From: Trichomonas vaginalis G3
Taxonomy: Eukaryota; Parabasalia; Trichomonadida; Trichomonadidae
NCBI RefSeq assembly: GCF_026262505.1
Contig: NC_067208.1
Span: 14,641,962 to 14,705,961, forward strand
Direction of reading: 5' to 3'
Length of the DNA stretch: 64,000 nucleotides
Part shown: positions 23,847-34,201 of the stretch, one piece after another
Numbering within the stretch: position 1 is the stretch's first letter
Layout of the letters: every line of letters starts with the position of its first letter
Notes under the pieces: model-generated
Databases searched by the model: none
What the model was told of the DNA's origin: nothing
What the model saw: the letters and a program-made list of their open reading frames with translations, nothing else
Position numbers and translations under genes: made by a program

Positions 23847-25317
23847 GCTTGCGAAACCCTCATGGAAGACCGATTGGAGATCTCCCGCCGAAATCACTTG
23901 CTGATATGGATGGAACAGCACTATGATTGGCCAGATCAAAGGCTGAGTAGCATCCCAGCAAGTGGATAGTCGGCGGTGACTCCAAAAAAAAAAAAACCGA
24001 ACCCAGTTTAAACTAAGTCGCCAAATCTTTACCAATTTTGATTGAGACGAATAGACCAAAAATCTAAGGTTATTTTTCAAAAAAATTTTAAGCCATTTAC
24101 CAACTACTCTCCAAAAATCCACCCCATAAGGTGAGGGTTGGGTAGGAACATAAATTCTACAGTTTCGTGAAAAAGGTGTCGAAGACAAGAAAAAGCTGTC
24201 GAAGTTTCAATAAATGATATATTAATGATAAACACCATGATCATAATCTATTTAGTATGAAATGAAACAAATTTAATCACATTTGAGAAATCAAAATTTT
24301 ATTCTTTCAATTCATTCTCCTTTATAAGAATATATTAAAAGTTGTGCAATAAGACCGTGAGCAATGCTTTCAATTTTTACTTCCTCCTTTTTAATTTTTT
24401 ACTTCCTCTTTCACCTCTCAATTTTACTTCCCCATTTCATTTTTCATGTTGTTCGGAGATGAGGGTGCCTGATCATGATCAGAGAAGAACCATATGAAGA
24501 GAAAGCATCAACGCAAGATGGATTTCCATCTCGGACTACTCTTGTTGATTTAATTGAAATTATTGCGAATTTTCATCAAAGCGGGGATATTATTAATAAT
24601 TAACTATCTTCTCAAATGTGCATTGTAATGATACCATTTTCACTGCCTATAATCTGAAGAATTTCTGATATTTCTTGAAAATTCTTCGAATTTTCAAGAA
24701 ATCTGCATGAAACGGGACATCATTAAATATATATGCATAGATTTGATAGGAAACAAAATTGTAGGCTGGGAACGCATTCAGATATTTGATCAATTGTTAG
24801 GAATCAGATTTCAGGTTGAAATCAAAGGTAGACCAGCAAAATTTTTACCAATAATTTTTGATTTTGGCTATGGATACTTACTATATAGGGGATGGATATT
24901 TGATGTGCGAAGTATCGCATGAAAGTTATCGGGCCGATTTTGAGATATTATTATTAAAAATTATATTCAATGTCTTGCTCACTAAATATATTCTTTTGAG
25001 ATGTGAAATGTGTTCACGGTTTAAATTTTGAATATTACAAATTTTTCAGAAAATTTAGTATATATTCTTTAATTGTCATTAGATAACATGAATATTTTGG
25101 TACATCACACGCAAGTTAGAGTTTGTGTAGTTGTGTGTTTCTTCACAACTGTAAAAAATATCATAATTCGTAACTTTGGAAATATGATTGAGTTGATTTT
25201 TGATTATTCTAATAATATTGTTGAAATCATTTGAGAACTTCTTACATTAACTAAATAATGAATGGTACCCACCGAACTGAAAAGTGGAGAAATAAAAATT
25301 AAATTTCTCAAAAATAT
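23847..25317. other. Gene-poor AT-rich DNA
   Basis: A minus ORF at 23820-24188 and a plus ORF at 24707-24922 are open but lack upstream signals and recognisable domains, so I do not call them genes. A pyrimidine-rich stretch (ACTTCCTC repeated) lies at 24379-24440, and an A12 run near 23983. Confidence 0.5.
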
Positions 25318-26560
25318 TGTAATAAACAGAAATTCATCAAAAGTGACAGCTCTCAATTTTTTGACATTTGTAAATTCTAAATTAAATGAGAAAAATGAAA
25401 TAATACTAAGCATAATACAATATTCTAGATTTAATTATAATTAGGAAAAAGTTAGTTTTGAGAGTACTTTTCATAGGCATATAGAATGAAATCTTCTGAA
25501 AAATAATATCACATAAACTCATATTATTTTCTAATATATAACTATTTTATATAAAAATCAAATTCAATGATCTTAAAAGCGAAGGATAAACCTCAAAATT
25601 TACGAATATAATGAGTGGGAATATAATGCTTATCTATCATAAAACCATATGAAATATCAATTTTTGCTTTACGCCTAATTTTTGACGACAATTAGCAAAA
25701 AATGTTAAAATGTTAACACTCAGTCCATTTGAATATGAAAAATAAAATTGACTTTGATTAAATGTTTTATTTATCATGCATTCTTCTTGCGACAAAGATT
25801 TGAATAAAAGTTCAAAAAAATAAGATAGCTTAAAAAAATATACGGTAGTGTTTACTAATAGATGAATAGTATATAAATTCTATTAAAATGGATTTGATCC
25901 AAAAAATATATAAAATTTGATCATAAATAAAACGTTTTAAATTACTTCTTCATTTAAATTATAACAATTATTTTTGGTTTTATATTTTTTTGGATCAAAT
26001 CCATTTTAATAGAATTATATACTATTCATCTATTAGTAAACACTACCGTATATTATTTTTAAGCTATCTTATTTTTTGAACTTTTATTCAAATCTTTGGT
26101 CGCAAGAAGAATTGCATGATAAATAAAAACATTTAATCAAAGTCAATTTTATTTTTCATATTCAAATGGACTGAGTGTTAACATTTAACATTTTTTGCTA
26201 ATTGTCGTCAAAAATTAGGCGTAAAGCAAAAATTGATATTTCATATGGTTTTATGATAGATAAGCATTATATTCCCACTCATTATATTCGTAAATTTTGA
26301 GGTTTATCCTTCGCTTTTAAGATCATTGAATTTGATTTTTATATAAAATAGTTATATATTAGAAAATAATATGAGTTTATGTGATATTATTTTTCAGAAG
26401 ATTTTGTGTTCTTCTTCAAAATTTTATTTTTTATTAAAAAGAATCTTTACAAAATATACATTTACTTTAATTAATATTTAAAAACGTGCTCTATCAAAAG
26501 TTCCAAAAATTCAATATTTTAGCTTTTCTGAGGTGTCACTTTTGATGAATTTCTGTTTAC
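25318..26560. mobile_element. Large foldback (inverted-repeat) element
   Basis: Bases 25489 to about 25916 are repeated in reverse complement at about 25977 to 26404 with few small differences, leaving a centre of about 60 bases. The arm starts AAATCTTCTGAAAAATAATA at 25489 and the mirror ends at 26404. Further out, ACAGAAATTCATCAAAAGTG (near 25327) has its reverse complement near 26534-26556. No ORF is supported within it. Structure fits a foldback or MITE-type element or an inverted duplication; no target-site duplication is obvious. Confidence 0.8.
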
Positions 26561-26796
26561 AACAATATAAGATTCCTTGTTATTGGAAATTGTTTATTCA
26601 TCATGTTTTTAGCATTTGTGACGTTTACAAAACTGACCAAACATAGGAAATAAAAGTGACATCAATCAAAATCAGGCATTTTGATATGACCTTCGATAAA
26701 CAGTTAGAATATTTCACTAATTTCTCTGAATTTTGACGAAGGTTCTGAAATTTCAATTGGCAAAAACGATGGTTTTTAACACATTTTTTATCAACA
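26405..26796. other. Intergenic DNA upstream of the Kelch gene
   Basis: AT-rich. It contains the outer foldback arm near 26534-26556 and an AAAAGTGACATC motif near 26653. No gene seen. Confidence 0.5.
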
Positions 26797-27930
26797 ATGG
26801 GAAATGACCATCAAAGCCATTATTATGCACGCTTCGGGAATGAGGAAATGAAAGGGGAGTTATCTTCACCATTCGTCCAATATGAACAGAAATGCAACAA
26901 CAAGCTTCTAAAAATGTCGTTTTATGGTCTATGGTCGGTTTACCAGCCGTACGGAGTAACTCCCACTCCCAGAGTTGGTCATTTCCATTCCTATGATCCA
27001 GATCGCGCTTTAGTTTACGTTGGCTATGGATGCCAAGAAGGATGCAAACTCCAAAACGATGTTTGGGCTCTAGAAACTACTACCCAGAAATGGCATCATA
27101 TTGAAGTGAAAGGCTATCACGCATCACCACGAACTGGCTGCAGTGGTGTATTTTGGAGAGGCCATATTTTGGTGTATGGCGGTTACACAGAAGAAGAGTA
27201 TGTTGGCGATTTACATGCAATTTCTTGTGAAGATGGAAATTGTGAACAACTACATACTACAGGAGAAGTCCCTCCACCAAGACAATACCCAATTTTGGGT
27301 GTATACGAAAACAGATTTTATGTCTGGGGTGGATATAATGGTACATATCCCTCAGATCTTTATGTTCTCGACCTTGATACATTGGTCTGGAAATCCTATA
27401 AGACAAATATTCAAGGAAGATCATCAGCTCCATATACAGTCGTCGGAAGCGACATTTATAGCTATGGAGGCTCTAAAACCGCAACAATGCTACACATTGA
27501 CATGACTACAAACACAGTAGAAGAGATTTCAGGTGGTGGATCTCCACCACAGCCAGATTCAGTAAACGCAGGAATGGCTGCAACACCAGATACAATTTAT
27601 TGGTTCGGAGCTATTCCTAATGCAGAGTTTGGTTTCGTTTATGCTTACGATATATCTAGAAAATGGTGGTTTATCTTCCATGTTCGTCCTGATGGAGATA
27701 CAGTCGGAATGGCTGATGGAAGAGTTGACAGTTTCGGATTGTTCCAACTACCTCTTATTCAATACCATACAATGCAATACGAGTCAAGAACAAGAACAGT
27801 TCTTTGCGTTCTTGGAACTCCTCTGAAAAATCCACCTCCAACAGTTGCTGTCCAACTCGGAGATGCAATTCCTGCAATTCATCTTCGTCAAGATATGCTT
27901 GATGCTTTGCCTCATGTTAGTGAGGCATAA
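26797..27930 (+). CDS. Kelch-repeat beta-propeller protein
   Basis: The 377-residue product has Kelch repeats from about residue 55 onward: TPRVGHFHSYDPDRALVYVG, then SPRTGCSGVFWRGHILVYGG, then PPRQYPILGVYENRFYVWGG and SDIYSYGG, each with the 'pR..h......l.v.GG' pattern, and each followed by the '.d.w.l......W' strand (DVWALETTTQKWHHI, DLYVLDLDTLVWKSY). The C-terminal repeats are more diverged. There is no signal peptide or membrane segment. Kelch propellers bind other proteins; the partner is unknown. The start ATG at 26797 gives a 40-residue polar leader; an ATG at residue 41 (MSFYGLWSVYQPYG) is a possible alternative start. Intact and intron-free. Confidence 0.85.
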   Translation: MGNDHQSHYYARFGNEEMKGELSSPFVQYEQKCNNKLLKMSFYGLWSVYQPYGVTPTPRVGHFHSYDPDRALVYVGYGCQEGCKLQNDVWALETTTQKWHHIEVKGYHASPRTGCSGVFWRGHILVYGGYTEEEYVGDLHAISCEDGNCEQLHTTGEVPPPRQYPILGVYENRFYVWGGYNGTYPSDLYVLDLDTLVWKSYKTNIQGRSSAPYTVVGSDIYSYGGSKTATMLHIDMTTNTVEEISGGGSPPQPDSVNAGMAATPDTIYWFGAIPNAEFGFVYAYDISRKWWFIFHVRPDGDTVGMADGRVDSFGLFQLPLIQYHTMQYESRTRTVLCVLGTPLKNPPPTVAVQLGDAIPAIHLRQDMLDALPHVSEA

Positions 27931-28331
27931 AATATTATATTATTTATTAGTGAATAAATAACAATGTTTATGTTCAATATAAATCTTACATCTTTTGATT
28001 TGAATTGTTGCCTAATGAACTATATTATATCAAACAAATTAATTAAAAAATGATGCTAATACCATTAGTTAATAGACTTACTAATCATTTTTCGCCTCCA
28101 GTATGGATAAATATTATGCTAAATTTGGAATTCATTGCTATTACAAAGTAATTGTTCCATATTCAGCAAAGGTTTTGAAAATCAGAGATATATTACTGAA
28201 ATAACTATAAGACTACTTGAGAACATGGGGATATGAAAGAGTTATGACTAAATTTATAATAGATATTGACCTTTATCACTCCAAAAATTCGATAAAAAGG
28301 AATAAAAAAGTGACAAATTCCAAAATTAGAA
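27931..28331. other. Intergenic DNA between Kelch and four-TM genes
   Basis: AT-rich; no gene or RNA supported. AAAAGTGACA occurs at about 28306, shortly before the next gene's start. Confidence 0.5.
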
Positions 28332-28724
28332 ATGAATTGTATTTTGAATCGAATATGGTCAATACTTCCTATTATTATGTCCATTATTACTATAATAGTT
28401 CTATACAGATTATCAGAGCCATCAACAGAACATGCATTACGTTCTAACATTTTTATCAATATAGCAACGGGAAATGTTATCTTTACAATTATATTATGGG
28501 TTTACTTATACATCAAAACGCGTGATCTTGAAAAAACAATTGGCCTTACTCGCGATAGATGGCATACAATTTATCCTAAAACAGTAATTACAATTGTCTT
28601 CTCAATATTCTGCTCATACACACTTATGTGCATTGGAGCATATTATGGATATTCTATGTCTGGAGTTATTATCGTTACTTTAATCTATATTTTGGTTTAT
28701 CAAACCATCAAACAAGCTCTTTAA
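28332..28724 (+). CDS. Small polytopic membrane protein, 130 aa
   Basis: Four hydrophobic segments are visible: ILPIIMSIITIIVLY (about residues 11-25), NVIFTIILWVYLYI (about 48-61), VITIVFSIFCSYTLMCIGAY (about 85-104) and SGVIIVTLIYILVYQTI (about 109-126). A charged cytosolic-type loop containing KTRDLEKTIGLTRDRWH lies between the second and third. The ATG at 28332 is the first in frame. No family is recognised. It is convergent with the GT8 gene, with 170 bases between the ends. Confidence 0.6.
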   Translation: MNCILNRIWSILPIIMSIITIIVLYRLSEPSTEHALRSNIFINIATGNVIFTIILWVYLYIKTRDLEKTIGLTRDRWHTIYPKTVITIVFSIFCSYTLMCIGAYYGYSMSGVIIVTLIYILVYQTIKQAL

Positions 28725-28897
28725 CAAGGATTTATCATGCATTTATACATGTCTTACTGTAATTATACTTTTTTTTTGTTATGAATAAATATTTTCTTAT
28801 AAAATCTTTTTCTCGGAAGTTGAAATAATGACTAACAACACCATAAATATTTACAAATCGTATAATTAACAAATCTAAATATATAATTATTTTTTTG

Positions 28898-30094
28898 TTA
28901 TTTGCTAAGTTGAACATAAGCAAATTTGGAATCAAAGTATGTTTTAAGGAGAATGGCAAGCGTTGCGAGGAATGTCAAACATCCAAATGCAATCTTTCTG
29001 ACAAGAGCCCTTCTTTCAAATAAAGTTTCAGGGAAAATCAGGGAAACATCAAGTCCTTCATCACTTTCGGTCAAATAAGGGTATTTGGCCGGTAAAGCAG
29101 GCATTGGTCGTTCATATGTGAACTGCAAATTCGGATGAACAGTTGCTGTTGGAGGAAATCCATGTCTTTTGAGATTATACGTGAAATTAATTGAATTTAA
29201 GGCTTCCTGAGCAACATTGGCCCATGCATTTGAATATGGACCAATATTATTTTTCCAAGGCTTGAAAAGAGATGGATAATGGAAAGAAACAACACGAGGA
29301 TCTGGCGTTTCAGTGTTGTTATAGCCTAATATTGACTGTGGATTGCCAGGAACTTCTAATTGGTACCATTGTGGAGCAACTGTGATATTTCCATCAAAAT
29401 ATTGAGAAATAAGACCTTGATCATGAGGTCCTGTCCACGATGCTCCCTGCTTTTGAAGCTTAAAACCGTATTCATCTGGATTTCGACTCCAATTCATGCC
29501 TAGAAGCTTCATTCCGGCAAAATCACGTAGTGATGGTTTGAACATAATGAAATCTCCATTAGTTACTGGCCCTAAATGAGAAAATCCGTAAACGAAATGA
29601 TCAATTATTGATGTAGGAGCGGGATATTTAAATATTGTTGATGGATCTCTTCTGAATATGACATCTGTACCTGTCCAAAGAAGTTTTTCCCATCCAGTAA
29701 CACTCCAAGCGTTTAATTTAAACCAAAATGCTGTATCTCTTTGTGTTTTATCTTTGTATCCATCCGGCCATTTAATATAGGGGCGTCTGACTATATGTGT
29801 CCAAATGCTTTTTAGTATTTTTAATTTTGATTTTGGAATATCCATTGTTGTAGGAATTAAAAGTACTCTATCATAATTCGGACTAACTTTCATTAATGAA
29901 TAGCCACAAGTAATTGCAAGAATTAAGAAATGTTCTTCTGAATCATCACATGTGTAACCTGAAATAAATGCATATCGAGATCTAGGCGGAGGATCATCAA
30001 AAAAGGTAGTAATGTCTTCCATTTCTGTGAGATTCTTTTCAGGATATATAGGAAGCTTAAAATTAAATTTAAAGAATAATAAACTCAACAACAT
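28898..30094 (-). CDS. GT8-family glycosyltransferase with C-terminal membrane anchor
   Basis: The 398-residue protein has the glycogenin-like GT8 layout: an N-terminal strand RYAFISGYTCDDSEEHFLIL, then LKILKSIWTHIVRRPYI, WFKLNAWSVTGWEKLLWTGT with DVIFRRDP (where the metal-binding D-x-D is usual; here TDV), VTNGDFIMFKPS (the '.fN.G..l..p' block) and HDQGLISQYF ('DQ..lN' block). The C-terminus carries a hydrophobic span of about 19 residues (IAFGCLTFLATLAILL) and a short tail, so it may be tail-anchored in Golgi or plasma membrane. The first ATG gives a weakly hydrophobic N-terminus; an ATG at residue 25 is an alternative. Sugar and acceptor are unknown. Confidence 0.8.
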   Translation of the reverse strand: MLLSLLFFKFNFKLPIYPEKNLTEMEDITTFFDDPPPRSRYAFISGYTCDDSEEHFLILAITCGYSLMKVSPNYDRVLLIPTTMDIPKSKLKILKSIWTHIVRRPYIKWPDGYKDKTQRDTAFWFKLNAWSVTGWEKLLWTGTDVIFRRDPSTIFKYPAPTSIIDHFVYGFSHLGPVTNGDFIMFKPSLRDFAGMKLLGMNWSRNPDEYGFKLQKQGASWTGPHDQGLISQYFDGNITVAPQWYQLEVPGNPQSILGYNNTETPDPRVVSFHYPSLFKPWKNNIGPYSNAWANVAQEALNSINFTYNLKRHGFPPTATVHPNLQFTYERPMPALPAKYPYLTESDEGLDVSLIFPETLFERRALVRKIAFGCLTFLATLAILLKTYFDSKFAYVQLSK

Positions 30095-30518
30095 GATAAA
30101 ATTCTTGCAAAAATTTGTAAATTATTGAAATATAAAATTGCCATTTCATCATGGAATACAAATCTATGTCCAACAATGATAATAAATCGTTAAATTTTAC
30201 TCAAGATTGACTAAAATCATGTTTCATTCGAGTAGCTTTTCTCATATTTATATTATACTTCATTTATACAAATAAAGTCAAATCTATTCTAGCCATGAGA
30301 AGGATAATTATTGAGATTTTATGATTAGCAATCTCTATCCTCTCAATCAAAATGTGGAAAAATTGAATATTTCACTCACCTACAAAGAGGATAGTATTGG
30401 TGAAGTATTCTTTTAAAAAATGTAAAAGTCATAATTTTTTTGAATGAGAATGGTTTATTAAAAGTAATAAAAATAGGTATTATTAAAGCAAGATATTTAC
30501 TAAGTTCATAATATCTAT
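30095..30518. other. Intergenic DNA between GT8 and eL29
   Basis: AT-rich. Nothing beyond 3' sequence of the eL29 gene is seen. Confidence 0.5.
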
Positions 30519-30695
30519 TTACTCATCCTCTTCCTCGGACTTATTCTGTCCAGCCTTAGCATAGCGAGCGTTGCGGAGGAACTTAGCATTCATGCCTTTC
30601 TCGAACCAGAGTTTCTTGACAACGCACTTATGGATACCATTGCGGTGGTGCTGGTGAGATCTGTTGTGAGCTGAAGTGTTAGAGCGCTTGGCCAT
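30519..30695 (-). CDS. RPL29: 60S ribosomal protein eL29
   Basis: A 58-codon minus-strand ORF from the ATG at 693-695 of this kilobase (30693-30695) to a TAA at 30519-30521. The product begins AKRSNTSAHNRSHQHHRNGI and continues HKCVVKKLWFEKGMNAKFLR-NARYAKAG, which is the eL29 signature: a small basic protein with the 'SKNHT.HNQ..k.HrNGIkkp' type N-terminus. An acidic tail (SEEEDE) follows. Bases here are GC-richer and codons look optimised, as expected for a highly expressed gene. It is a component of the large ribosomal subunit in the cytosol. Confidence 0.93.
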   Translation of the reverse strand: MAKRSNTSAHNRSHQHHRNGIHKCVVKKLWFEKGMNAKFLRNARYAKAGQNKSEEEDE

Positions 30696-31229
30696 TCGAA
30701 AAGGTCGACGATAAAAACGGTTTCATTGATTGACGCATGAGACCTAAAATCATTTATGCTTGGTTTGCATACGAAAATAGACAGCTTATAGAAACCACAT
30801 ATAAAATCATAAGGTATTACAAAACCATTAGCAAAAGAAATTTTCTTCGTTATTAAAAGTTTTCTTTTTCCATGAGCACTTTATACTTAAATTGTATTTC
30901 AGGAATGAACTATTATCAGCTTGTTCTTTCATTTGATTAGAGGATATTCTTTCGAAAACTATTGATCAGAGAGAAAAAAAATCGAAATTTAACAACAATA
31001 GGCTATGAGTAGTTTATATATCCTAAATCAAAAAATGATAAAAAAGTTTTTTTTAATATTTTTTTTGTAAAAATAAGCTTATTTCTGGTTTGGATTGACA
31101 AATTACAGAAATAAAAAGAAAAATATATTTGTATTTTATCATAAAATCGATTATAATAATTAATTCCAAAATTCAAGGTTTTCAAAATCTAATTCCGTTG
31201 TAAACCTAAAATTTCCGTTGATAAAAAAA
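30696..31229. other. Intergenic region between divergent eL29 and TPR genes
   Basis: Bidirectional promoter region by position. GTCGACGATAAAAACGG precedes eL29 and CCGTTGATAAAAAAA precedes the TPR gene; both share GA(T)AAAA just before the start. No other gene seen. Confidence 0.5.
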
Positions 31230-32735
31230 ATGTCGAGTGCTAGATTTACCCACCCTCGACGCAGAAAGATAGAATCTTCAAGCAGTGGTCGCGAAAACAC
31301 CAAACTAACACCACAAGAGCAAAGTAGTTCTGCATATAGACTTTCAAAAGCAAATTCTAAATATAATCAAAGCAAAACAATCGAACAAGGACTCTATAAG
31401 ACATACATGGAAGCATATTACAAAAACCATCCAAATGAGCAAATAGATAAACGTCCAGTCAAAGAAAAATTCAAAGATTTACAAAAGCAGTTTCAAAACA
31501 CAAATCTTGACGAAAACCAAAGGCTCAATCTCTTAGTTCAGGAAAAAGCTCTCAATTTAATACAATTTGGCGAAAACTCGCATCAATCTTTTCTCAGTTT
31601 TATCAATATCGGCATTTGTTACAACAGATTGAACAAGCCAACAAGTGCAATCAGAAATCTCGAGAAAGCGCATCAACTTGAGAGTGTTGCTAAAGCTACA
31701 AAAGGAGAAAAAGAATTAGTTGCTATTGAAACAACTGAAGCACACCTTGTCTTGTTTAGTGATGCAACAAGAGCAAATAAAACTGATGAAGCCAATAAGC
31801 AACTTAAAAACGCATTCAATGTCATAAAACCGTTCATGAGCACTGAAATCGAAGAATTAGAACTGGAATTCAGAAAATCATTAGCGATAGCTCATATTTT
31901 CAATATCAAACAAATGTTTGTTGAAGCCATTCCTCATTTCGATTCCGGAGTCAACGCTTTTTTCGAACTTTACCCAGATTACTCAGAATCTCATGCCCAA
32001 CTTGCCATTGAAGCTGCTGAGAATGCGGAGTTCGTTAGAGACACAGATAATAACGCTGTTCACACAAAATTCTATTATTATAAATTAGCTTATGACATTT
32101 ACAAGAAACTCGGCATGGAAGAAGAAGCAAAAGAAATAGAACCAAAGCTTCCTAAAGAAGGAGAGTACACAGAGACAGAACAATCAGTTCCTCCAACGGA
32201 TTCACATTATGAAGAGGAAGAAGAGTTTTACGAAGAAGAAACAGGAAAAGAAACAACAACAGAACAATATTATGACACAGAAACATATCAAACACAAGAT
32301 TATAAATCTTACCAATACAAACCTCCTTCAAATGATGAAGATGATGACAAGAAGAATGAAGAAGAAGAGATGATGAACGAAAATCCTCAAAATGAATCTC
32401 AAGAAAGAAAATTAAATGATAAAGAAGAAGAAGAAAATCAAAGTAAAGATGATTTTGAAAAAGATTCATTGCAAGAAAATCCAAAAGTTGAAAAGGAAGA
32501 AAGCCAAGAAAATTTTGAGAAGGAATCTAATCAGGAAAGTCCTAAAGTTGAAAAGGAATATTCTAAAGATGATTTTGAAAATGAATCAAATCAAGGAACT
32601 CCTAAAGCTGAGAAAGAAGAAAGCCAAGAAGATTTTGAAAAGGAATCAAATGAAAGCAATCATGAAACTCCACAACCTTCTCCTCAAAACAAAGATGAGG
32701 AGGAAGAAGATGATTTTGAAGATGATTTTGCTTAA
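31230..32735 (+). CDS. TPR-type protein with long acidic repetitive C-terminus
   Basis: The 501-residue protein starts at the ATG at 31230. The frame is open a few codons further, but only a TTG is available there. Residues about 100-310 are helical with TPR-like repeats, for example SFINIGICYNRLNKPTSAIR, HAQLAIEAAENAEFVRD and YKLAYDIYKKLGMEEEAKEI. Residues about 315-501 are strongly acidic and disordered with an imperfect repeat built on SQENFEKESNQESPKVEKE, and end DDFEDDFA. TPR domains hold partner proteins; the location next to enkurin could suggest a flagellar role, but nothing in the sequence shows it. Confidence 0.75.
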   Translation: MSSARFTHPRRRKIESSSSGRENTKLTPQEQSSSAYRLSKANSKYNQSKTIEQGLYKTYMEAYYKNHPNEQIDKRPVKEKFKDLQKQFQNTNLDENQRLNLLVQEKALNLIQFGENSHQSFLSFINIGICYNRLNKPTSAIRNLEKAHQLESVAKATKGEKELVAIETTEAHLVLFSDATRANKTDEANKQLKNAFNVIKPFMSTEIEELELEFRKSLAIAHIFNIKQMFVEAIPHFDSGVNAFFELYPDYSESHAQLAIEAAENAEFVRDTDNNAVHTKFYYYKLAYDIYKKLGMEEEAKEIEPKLPKEGEYTETEQSVPPTDSHYEEEEEFYEEETGKETTTEQYYDTETYQTQDYKSYQYKPPSNDEDDDKKNEEEEMMNENPQNESQERKLNDKEEEENQSKDDFEKDSLQENPKVEKEESQENFEKESNQESPKVEKEYSKDDFENESNQGTPKAEKEESQEDFEKESNESNHETPQPSPQNKDEEEEDDFEDDFA

Positions 32736-33091
32736 TATTTTATTTTTGTAATTATAAATACACGTGTTTTATATTTACTTCATCATATTATATGCTTACA
32801 CATACAAATCACACATATTTCATTAATCTGCTATCACAAACTCCATATCCAATCCAATTTTTCAATAATATTTTCTCAGTATTTTAGGAAGGGTAATTTA
32901 TGGAGACTGAAACCATGAAAATGAAATCAAAATAATTATTGAATTTTGAATAATGAGATTATAAATATAGTTTTGACATACAGGATGATGCATATTCTGG
33001 CATGATCTTTGAAAGCAAAATTGTTTACATTATGCACAATTGCACTTCACGCCGATGATATCTGAAAATAACGGATGTTTTTTAAAAAGTT
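32736..33091. other. Intergenic DNA between TPR and enkurin genes
   Basis: AT-rich; no gene supported. Confidence 0.5.
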
Positions 33092-33823
33092 ATGATTGAC
33101 GAAGAAGAGTGCATTTACAATTTAATTCCAAAACCACCACCAGAGATTATCAAGGAACCACTCCACAAGAGCAAGTTCCAAGACCAAAAGCAATTCATGA
33201 CAGCTAAAAAACTCAGCCATGCGACAATGGGTCCACACCCAGATAAAATCAGACAGAGTCCAAAAGATTTCTTAAGGAAAGGTGAGAGAATCTCAAAGAA
33301 GGAGCTTCCACCAAAGACTCGTGTTGTTCCAAAAGGAAATGAAGGTTTAAACAACCCACCAGTTCCAAAGGCAAAGGATATTCCTAAATTGAAGGAGCAT
33401 CTAAAGAAGAATTACATTCTCGAGAACTGGAAACAAGCTCCTAAGACTAAGAAATTACATCCAGAGAAGCAAGAAACATGGTACACAGATAAGCCAGACT
33501 ACGGTCAAGTTCCAGCTTATATGGACCGTGTCAAGCAAGAAGCTGCTGACGAAGCTGAATATTGGGATAATGTTCGTGAATCAATGGTTCCAGAGGATAC
33601 AGAGACAAGATGCCGCCTTCTTTCCGAAGAAGAGCGTATCGAAATCCTTAATGGCCTTTACGCAAATCTTGCCGAAAACAAGAAACGTTATGCTTCGTTA
33701 TCTTTCGGTCAAGATAACCTTTCATTCCGCAGGAAGAAGGAGGAGATGGAACGCGAAGCTGCTCAGCTCGAAGCAGATATCAAAACATTCGAGCGTCCTA
33801 ATGTTTATATTACTGAGAATTAA
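33092..33823 (+). CDS. ENKUR: Enkurin domain protein
   Basis: The 243-residue product fits enkurin, an inner microtubule protein of ciliary and flagellar doublets. Residues about 1-120 are basic and Pro-rich (IYNLIPKPPPEI; ILENWKQAPKTKKLHPEK). The C-terminal part has the enkurin domain: KPDYGQVPAYMDRVKQEAAD (the 'ygk.P.Yl..r' block), then LLSEEERIEILNGLYANLAE ('ls..er...l..Lk..w..') and a final helix EEMEREAAQLEADIKTFERP followed by NVYI, the usual 'l..le.di..l....v.v' end. Length is close to that of animal enkurins. It supports a flagellated host. Intact and intron-free. Confidence 0.9.
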   Translation: MIDEEECIYNLIPKPPPEIIKEPLHKSKFQDQKQFMTAKKLSHATMGPHPDKIRQSPKDFLRKGERISKKELPPKTRVVPKGNEGLNNPPVPKAKDIPKLKEHLKKNYILENWKQAPKTKKLHPEKQETWYTDKPDYGQVPAYMDRVKQEAADEAEYWDNVRESMVPEDTETRCRLLSEEERIEILNGLYANLAENKKRYASLSFGQDNLSFRRKKEEMEREAAQLEADIKTFERPNVYITEN

Positions 33824-34201
33824 TCAGCTTTCTATTATTAAAAATGTCATTGAATTATATATATTAATGATAACCTTTTTCATTACCATTAATAATAGAT
33901 TATTTTAATTATTTTGCGGAATTATTGTGAAATAGAAAAAATTACTAAAATATGAAGTGATAAACATGGAATTTTATATACAATTACATATAACTCTGCT
34001 GTCTAAAAAACAAATAATATTAAAATGTTGTCAATTATAAATCTTATTTCGCTTTTTACCATTGCAAATGATAGAGTAGGACACATAAATATCATACTAC
34101 TAATATTGGAATGAATTATGCATGGGAGAATAAATTTTCTTCGATAATTTAATTTTTTTTCAGAAATTACATTCTGGTATATAATTAGCTCTTGTGTTAA
34201 T
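33824..34201. other. Intergenic DNA between convergent enkurin and ARM genes
   Basis: AT-rich 3' regions; no gene supported. Confidence 0.5.

Noticed and set aside
23820..24188. 122-codon minus-strand ORF
   Set aside because: Starts inside palindrome H4 territory, no domain, odd composition; may be part of a dispersed repeat but not a supported gene.
24707..24922. 71-codon plus-strand ORF
   Set aside because: No recognisable domain or neighbouring signals in a gene-poor AT-rich stretch.
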